This document shows, one piece after another, positions 60,740-64,000 of a stretch of 64,000 nt of DNA. The stretch comes from Pseudomonas viridiflava. GTDB lineage: Bacteria > Pseudomonadota > Gammaproteobacteria > Pseudomonadales > Pseudomonadaceae. The notes under the pieces were generated by a model. That model was not told the origin of the DNA. It saw only the letters and a program-made list of their open reading frames with translations, and did no database searches. The translations under genes and the position numbers were made by a program. How positions within the stretch are numbered: position 1 is the first letter of the stretch; each line of letters starts with the position of its first letter. The stretch lies in assembly GCF_003702045.1 (NCBI RefSeq), contig NZ_RBTP01000065.1, forward strand, positions 1 through 64,000. Direction: 5' to 3'.

Positions 60740-61439
60740 GCTGCAGGTCAGTGTTATTACGACGGAAGAGCCAGGCGCTGATCAGACCCAGCGCCACCCA
60801 GAACACGGCATTGGTCAGCAGTGAAGCGAGGATGAACTGCGATTCCAGCGCTTCTGGCGCAAGGCTTTCATAAACGAGTGGCTGCGGCGCGCCGATGACA
60901 TGCGGCGCAATCAGAATGGCGACGCCCAGTACTTTGAGCAGCAGGTTCTGGCCGGAGATCAGCAGCGCAAGGCCTGCGGCTGTGGACGCTGCGGTGCCGA
61001 TCCACCAGAACTGGCGCTGACTCAGTTCGGCGGCTGCCGTGCCCGGTAGCTCCGGCGGCAGACCCAGAGCGGGTGCCAGCACGAATACGGCGAAGCCGGC
61101 CAATCCCCATACGGCGCCCTGAAGGACGCTGCCCGGTGCGCGCAAGGTGTAGAGCCCGGCAAGCATCAGCGCAAAACCCACTGCGACCACCAGATTGCCG
61201 CCGGTGGTGGACAGCACGCGCTGCCAGCCGTTTTCCGGTTCCCAGGCGGCTTCGTCATGCTCATGACTGTGTTCGGCTACGATGCCATTGGCGTGCTCAT
61301 GCACCTGCTCCGACGGGGCGTTTTCGTAGGTTTCAGCCTGCTGGATCAGTGGGACGACCCAGAAACTTTGCAGTAAGGTCAGCAGCAGCGCGGCGAGCAG
61401 GCCGGTGAAGCCTGCGGTGTGCACGATTCGCTTGAACAT
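60717..61439 (-). CDS. cbtA: Cobalt transporter subunit CbtA
   Basis: A 240-residue membrane protein with about five helices; the family start MFKRIVHTAGFTGLLAALLL is clear. A His-rich loop (EHSHEHDE) near residue 55 may collect the metal. With CbtB it is a predicted cobalt importer, regulated by cobalamin in many genomes. Ten bases after cbtB. Confidence 0.9.
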   Translation of the reverse strand: MFKRIVHTAGFTGLLAALLLTLLQSFWVVPLIQQAETYENAPSEQVHEHANGIVAEHSHEHDEAAWEPENGWQRVLSTTGGNLVVAVGFALMLAGLYTLRAPGSVLQGAVWGLAGFAVFVLAPALGLPPELPGTAAAELSQRQFWWIGTAASTAAGLALLISGQNLLLKVLGVAILIAPHVIGAPQPLVYESLAPEALESQFILASLLTNAVFWVALGLISAWLFRRNNTDLQHAEPHLA

Positions 61440-61449
61440 TGTGGTGTCC

Positions 61450-61635
61450 TCAATGGCAAGGGAAGGCAGCGCTGTGACGGGTGTCGTGTGCCGCGTTGTG
61501 TACGGCGGCGATGTGCGAGAACCCGGCGAAATAGACCAGGCACGCGCCCAGTAGGGCTGCGCTGATCGCGGCTGTGAGGCGTTGGGTGTGGGTGGCGCTG
61601 GTTGTTGTTGAGTGGGGGGTGCTGATAGTTGTCAT
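61450..61635 (-). CDS. cbtB: Cobalt transporter subunit CbtB
   Basis: A 61-residue membrane peptide with one helix (AAISAALLGACLVYFAGFSH) and the family's histidine-rich end, terminating FPCH. Usual partner of CbtA. It is the first gene downstream of a cobalamin riboswitch on the minus strand. Confidence 0.9.
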   Translation of the reverse strand: MTTISTPHSTTTSATHTQRLTAAISAALLGACLVYFAGFSHIAAVHNAAHDTRHSAAFPCH

Positions 61636-61682
61636 GGCGTTCCCTCTGAAATCGTTGGGTAAAAGCGGGCCATGCGCACAGG

Positions 61683-61703
61683 GACCCCCTGACGGACGTC
61701 AGA
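61683..61703 (-). promoter_or_regulatory. Hairpin between riboswitch and cbtB
   Basis: On the minus strand CCTCTGAC, GTCC and GTCAGGGG form a stem between the riboswitch and the cbtB start. It may be the expression platform; no T-run follows, so translation control is possible. Confidence 0.4.
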
Positions 61704-61744
61704 GGTTTCAACGGCGCCCGCCCACCGCGGGTGTGTCATTTGCA

Positions 61745-61935
61745 AACGTAGCGGGCCGGTCTCCGGGCTCGCGAGGGGGCGTGACAGCACTGTCCGTCCT
61801 TTGAAGTCACCTTCCCATGCCTGAGCACAGTGGATCTGACTTCCTCTCGCTTACCGTTGCGGGGGCAGCACCGGACTTGCTCAGTGATTTGAGCGCACCG
61901 GTTTCCCGTTTCACCCCGTGAGGGGCACCCGTAAC
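61745..61935 (-). ncRNA. Cobalamin riboswitch upstream of cbtB
   Basis: On the minus strand the sequence holds the conserved GGTGAAACGGGAAACCGGTG start, the GCTGCCCCCGCAACGGTAAG core and the closing GCCCGGAGACCGGCC, in order and spacing typical of the AdoCbl (B12) riboswitch. It controls the cbtB-cbtA-cobE-cobM set. Confidence 0.93.
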
Positions 61936-62009
61936 AAGGCGCACAGGAGATCACGCGTGATGGGGGATCGTCAATCTCAGCGATTGACCTGCCTGCGGTC
62001 ACTGCGTAG

Positions 62010-62216
62010 CCTTGCCTGTTCGAGGTTCTTCACCGGTAGCCCAGCGCTGAGGTGGAGCTAAGACGGGAATGCGGTCGATGCCGCAGCTGCCCCCGCAACT
62101 GTAAACGGTCATGTTCATCGCACAGCCACTGCTCAGGCGGGAAGGCGCAATGAATGCGTGTCGGCCAGGCTTGAACGCCTGCGATGCGCCGCCGTGAGCC
62201 AGGAGACCTGCCTCGA
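62010..62216 (+). ncRNA. Cobalamin riboswitch upstream of cobW
   Basis: Plus-strand B12 riboswitch: GACGGGAATGCGGTC, the core GCTGCCCCCGCAACTGTAAA, then GCCACTG, GGGAAGGCG and the closing GAGCCAGGAGACCTGCC. It precedes cobW by about 120 bases and controls cobW-cobN. It is back to back with the riboswitch of the cbtB set. Confidence 0.93.
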
Positions 62217-62339
62217 ACCGGGCCAAGGCCTGAGAATTCTCATTACAACCGGGCGGGGTGATCCGGTGGCGATTTGATCCGTGTGCATCGCGCGCGGCTC
62301 TCGTCCTGTTCGCCCGCCGCATTGCCACAAGGGCACCTG

Positions 62340-63401
62340 ATGAAAACACTGGCCAAGCTTCCCGTTACCATCGTCACCGGCTTCCTCGGCTCGGGCAAAA
62401 CGACCCTGTTGCGGCACATGCTCGATAACGCCGAAGGGCGTCGTATCGCGGTGATCGTCAACGAGTTCGGCGAGTTGGGCATCGACGGCGAAATCCTCAA
62501 ACAATGCACCATCGGCTGTACCGAAGAAGAAGCCAACGGCCGCGTTTATGAGCTGGCCAACGGTTGCCTGTGCTGCACGGTTCAGGAAGAGTTTTTCCCG
62601 GTGATGCGTGAACTGGTTGCCCGCCGTGGCGACCTGGACCATATCCTGATCGAAACCAGTGGCCTGGCGCTGCCAAAACCTCTGGTTCAGGCATTCCAGT
62701 GGCCGGAAATTCGCAATGCCTGCACCGTTGACGCAGTCATCACCGTAGTCGACAGCCCCGCAGTACTGGCAGGCACCTTTGCCGCCTTTCCGGATCAGGT
62801 TGACGCTCAACGCAAGCTGGACCCGAACCTTGACCATGAGTCGCCGCTGCACGAGCTGTTTGCCGATCAGTTGGCCAGCGCCGATCTGGTCATTCTCAAC
62901 AAGGCCGACATGATTGATGCCGAAGGTCTGGCTGCGGTACGCGCTGAAGTCGCCGAAGAGTTGCCGCCAGCGGTGAAGGTGATCGAGGCCAGCAGTGGCC
63001 GACTGCCGATCAGCGTCTTGCTGGGCGTCGGTGCCGAATCCGAAGTCCATATCGACGGTCGCAAGACCCATCACGATCACCACGACGGTGAAGACGATGA
63101 CCATGATCACGACGCCTTCGACTCCATTTCCATCCAGCTGCCGCAAGCGGACGAAGCAGTATTGCTCAAGGCGCTGACCCAGTTGGTGGTGCAGCACGGC
63201 ATCTTGCGCGTCAAAGGTTTCGCGGCCATTCCCGGCAAGCCGATGCGCTTGCTGATCCAGGGCGTGGGCACGCGTTTCGACAAACATTTCGACCGTGCCT
63301 GGCGTGCCGATGAAGCGCGCATGACCAACCTGGTGTTGATTGGCCAGGAACTGGACGCCGCTGCGCTGGAAGCTCAGCTCAACGCTGCGATCGCGGGCTG
63401 A
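62340..63401 (+). CDS. cobW: Cobalamin biosynthesis GTPase CobW
   Basis: A 353-residue COG0523 metallochaperone. Walker A is GFLGSGKTT, the metal motif GCLCC lies in ELANGCLCCTVQ, and a His/Asp-rich loop (HHDHHDGEDDDHDHD) near residue 245 may bind cobalt. It supplies or checks cobalt for CobN. The ATG at 62340 fits the family start KLPVTIVTGFLGSG. Followed after three bases by cobN. Confidence 0.92.
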   Translation: MKTLAKLPVTIVTGFLGSGKTTLLRHMLDNAEGRRIAVIVNEFGELGIDGEILKQCTIGCTEEEANGRVYELANGCLCCTVQEEFFPVMRELVARRGDLDHILIETSGLALPKPLVQAFQWPEIRNACTVDAVITVVDSPAVLAGTFAAFPDQVDAQRKLDPNLDHESPLHELFADQLASADLVILNKADMIDAEGLAAVRAEVAEELPPAVKVIEASSGRLPISVLLGVGAESEVHIDGRKTHHDHHDGEDDDHDHDAFDSISIQLPQADEAVLLKALTQLVVQHGILRVKGFAAIPGKPMRLLIQGVGTRFDKHFDRAWRADEARMTNLVLIGQELDAAALEAQLNAAIAG

Positions 63402-63404
63402 TCC

Positions 63405-64000
63405 ATGCACCTGCTGAGAACCCAACCGGGCGGTTTCGTACCCGACGACAGCATCGCTGACTTGGGACAGACCCCGGCCGAACTGGTGATTCTCTGCAGC
63501 GGCGATTCAAGCCTTGCGTTGCTGGCCGAGGCTGCTCGGCAGTTGCCCGATGATTACCCCAGCCTGCGTCTGGCCAACCCGATGCAGGTGCAGAACCACG
63601 CCTCGGTCGATCTGTATGTCGATGAAGTGCTGCGTCACGCCAAAGTGATTTTGCTTTCCCTGCACGGCGGCATTGGCTACTGGCGTTACGGTGTCGAGCG
63701 GCTGATGGAGCTGGCAGCGCAAGGCGTCACGGTGATTATGGTGCCGGGTTGTGACCGGCACGACCCTGAGTTGATTGACCTGAGCACCGTTGCGGCGACT
63801 GACTGCAACCGCCTGTGGCAGTTCCTGCGTCAGGGCGGCCTGCAGAATGCGCTGGACCTCTATCACTGCATGGCGAGCACTTGGCTGGGGCACGATTACG
63901 CCTGGGCCGAGCCTCAGCCGCTGCCGCGCACCGCTGTTTATCATCCGAAGCGGGCAACGGCCGAACTGGCCGACTGGCAGGCCGATTGGCTCAGTGATCA
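63405..64000 (+). CDS. cobN: Cobaltochelatase subunit CobN, 3' end cut by window
   Basis: The first about 198 residues of CobN, the large subunit that inserts cobalt into hydrogenobyrinate a,c-diamide with CobS and CobT. The start MHLLRTQPGGFVPDDSIADL and LLSLHGGIGYWRYGVERLME are typical. The frame is open to the end of the window. Cotranscribed with cobW. Confidence 0.9.
   Translation, partial: MHLLRTQPGGFVPDDSIADLGQTPAELVILCSGDSSLALLAEAARQLPDDYPSLRLANPMQVQNHASVDLYVDEVLRHAKVILLSLHGGIGYWRYGVERLMELAAQGVTVIMVPGCDRHDPELIDLSTVAATDCNRLWQFLRQGGLQNALDLYHCMASTWLGHDYAWAEPQPLPRTAVYHPKRATAELADWQADWLSD

Noticed and set aside
63001..63120. His/Asp-rich repeat in cobW as a tandem DNA repeat
   Set aside because: It is a normal metal-binding loop of the COG0523 family, not a repeat at DNA level.
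62133..63425. A 430-codon open frame on the minus strand
   Set aside because: Antisense to cobW and to its riboswitch; composition is that of a shadow frame.

Overview
The window is a gamma-proteobacterial chromosome segment that looks like Pseudomonas, most likely the P. syringae group. This rests on the HSI-2-like type VI secretion locus, the cbtBA/cobE/cobM next to cobW-cobN, a GGAGCGGACTTGTCCGCGAA-type REP hairpin, and several short proteins that look Pseudomonas-specific. No rRNA, tRNA, CRISPR array or intact insertion sequence was found. The species call is an inference from content, not from a search.

Layout. 1-9 kb: the 3' part of a NorR-like sigma54 activator, two MFS transporters flanking the manganese transporter mntH, small hypotheticals, a LysE-type exporter facing an AraC regulator, and an RcnB-like periplasmic protein. 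9-15 kb: a qorB-like quinone reductase divergent from an HxlR regulator with an inverted repeat between them, a stand-alone PBP2, pyruvate oxidase poxB, a GFA-type protein and a REP hairpin. 15-20 kb: a LysR regulator followed by a monooxygenase-fold protein, a Tat-exported amidohydrolase and an isochorismatase-like hydrolase, closed by a strong terminator. 20-25 kb: small hypotheticals, a chalcone-isomerase-like exported protein with a DUF3833 lipoprotein, moaA and a Na+/H+ antiporter.

25-33 kb holds a seven-gene operon on the minus strand: ABC ATPase, two permeases, a small 2Fe-2S protein, an FAD/NAD protein with a C-terminal Cys cluster, a DadA-like oxidase and a binding protein, with a divergent IclR regulator. 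It combines uptake with an HcnABC/opine-oxidase-like dehydrogenase. 33-38 kb is housekeeping: an rRNA-methyltransferase-like enzyme, an FKBP isomerase, a TerC/CBS/CorC membrane protein and an acetyltransferase.

38.5-57 kb is a type VI secretion locus in the order of P. aeruginosa HSI-2: hcp on the opposite strand, then tssA-B-C-E-F-G, the clpV slot, a sigma54 activator, a tiny lipoprotein, FHA protein, tssJ-K-L-M and a Ser/Thr kinase. The clpV slot holds only 128 codons, which look like the ClpV N-domain joined in frame to its C-terminal domain with both ATPase modules missing. The PP2C phosphatase expected before the kinase is absent, and no vgrG is present.

57-59 kb contains the most unusual element: on the minus strand, a 30-residue leader peptide with four consecutive His codons, a Rho-independent terminator, and then a frameshifted histidyl-tRNA-synthetase-like gene reduced to the catalytic core. 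It abuts the 3' remnant of a TauD-type dioxygenase. 59-64 kb is a cobalamin/cobalt region: cbtB-cbtA-cobE-cobM on the minus strand and cobW-cobN (cut by the window end) on the plus strand, each arm preceded by its own cobalamin riboswitch.
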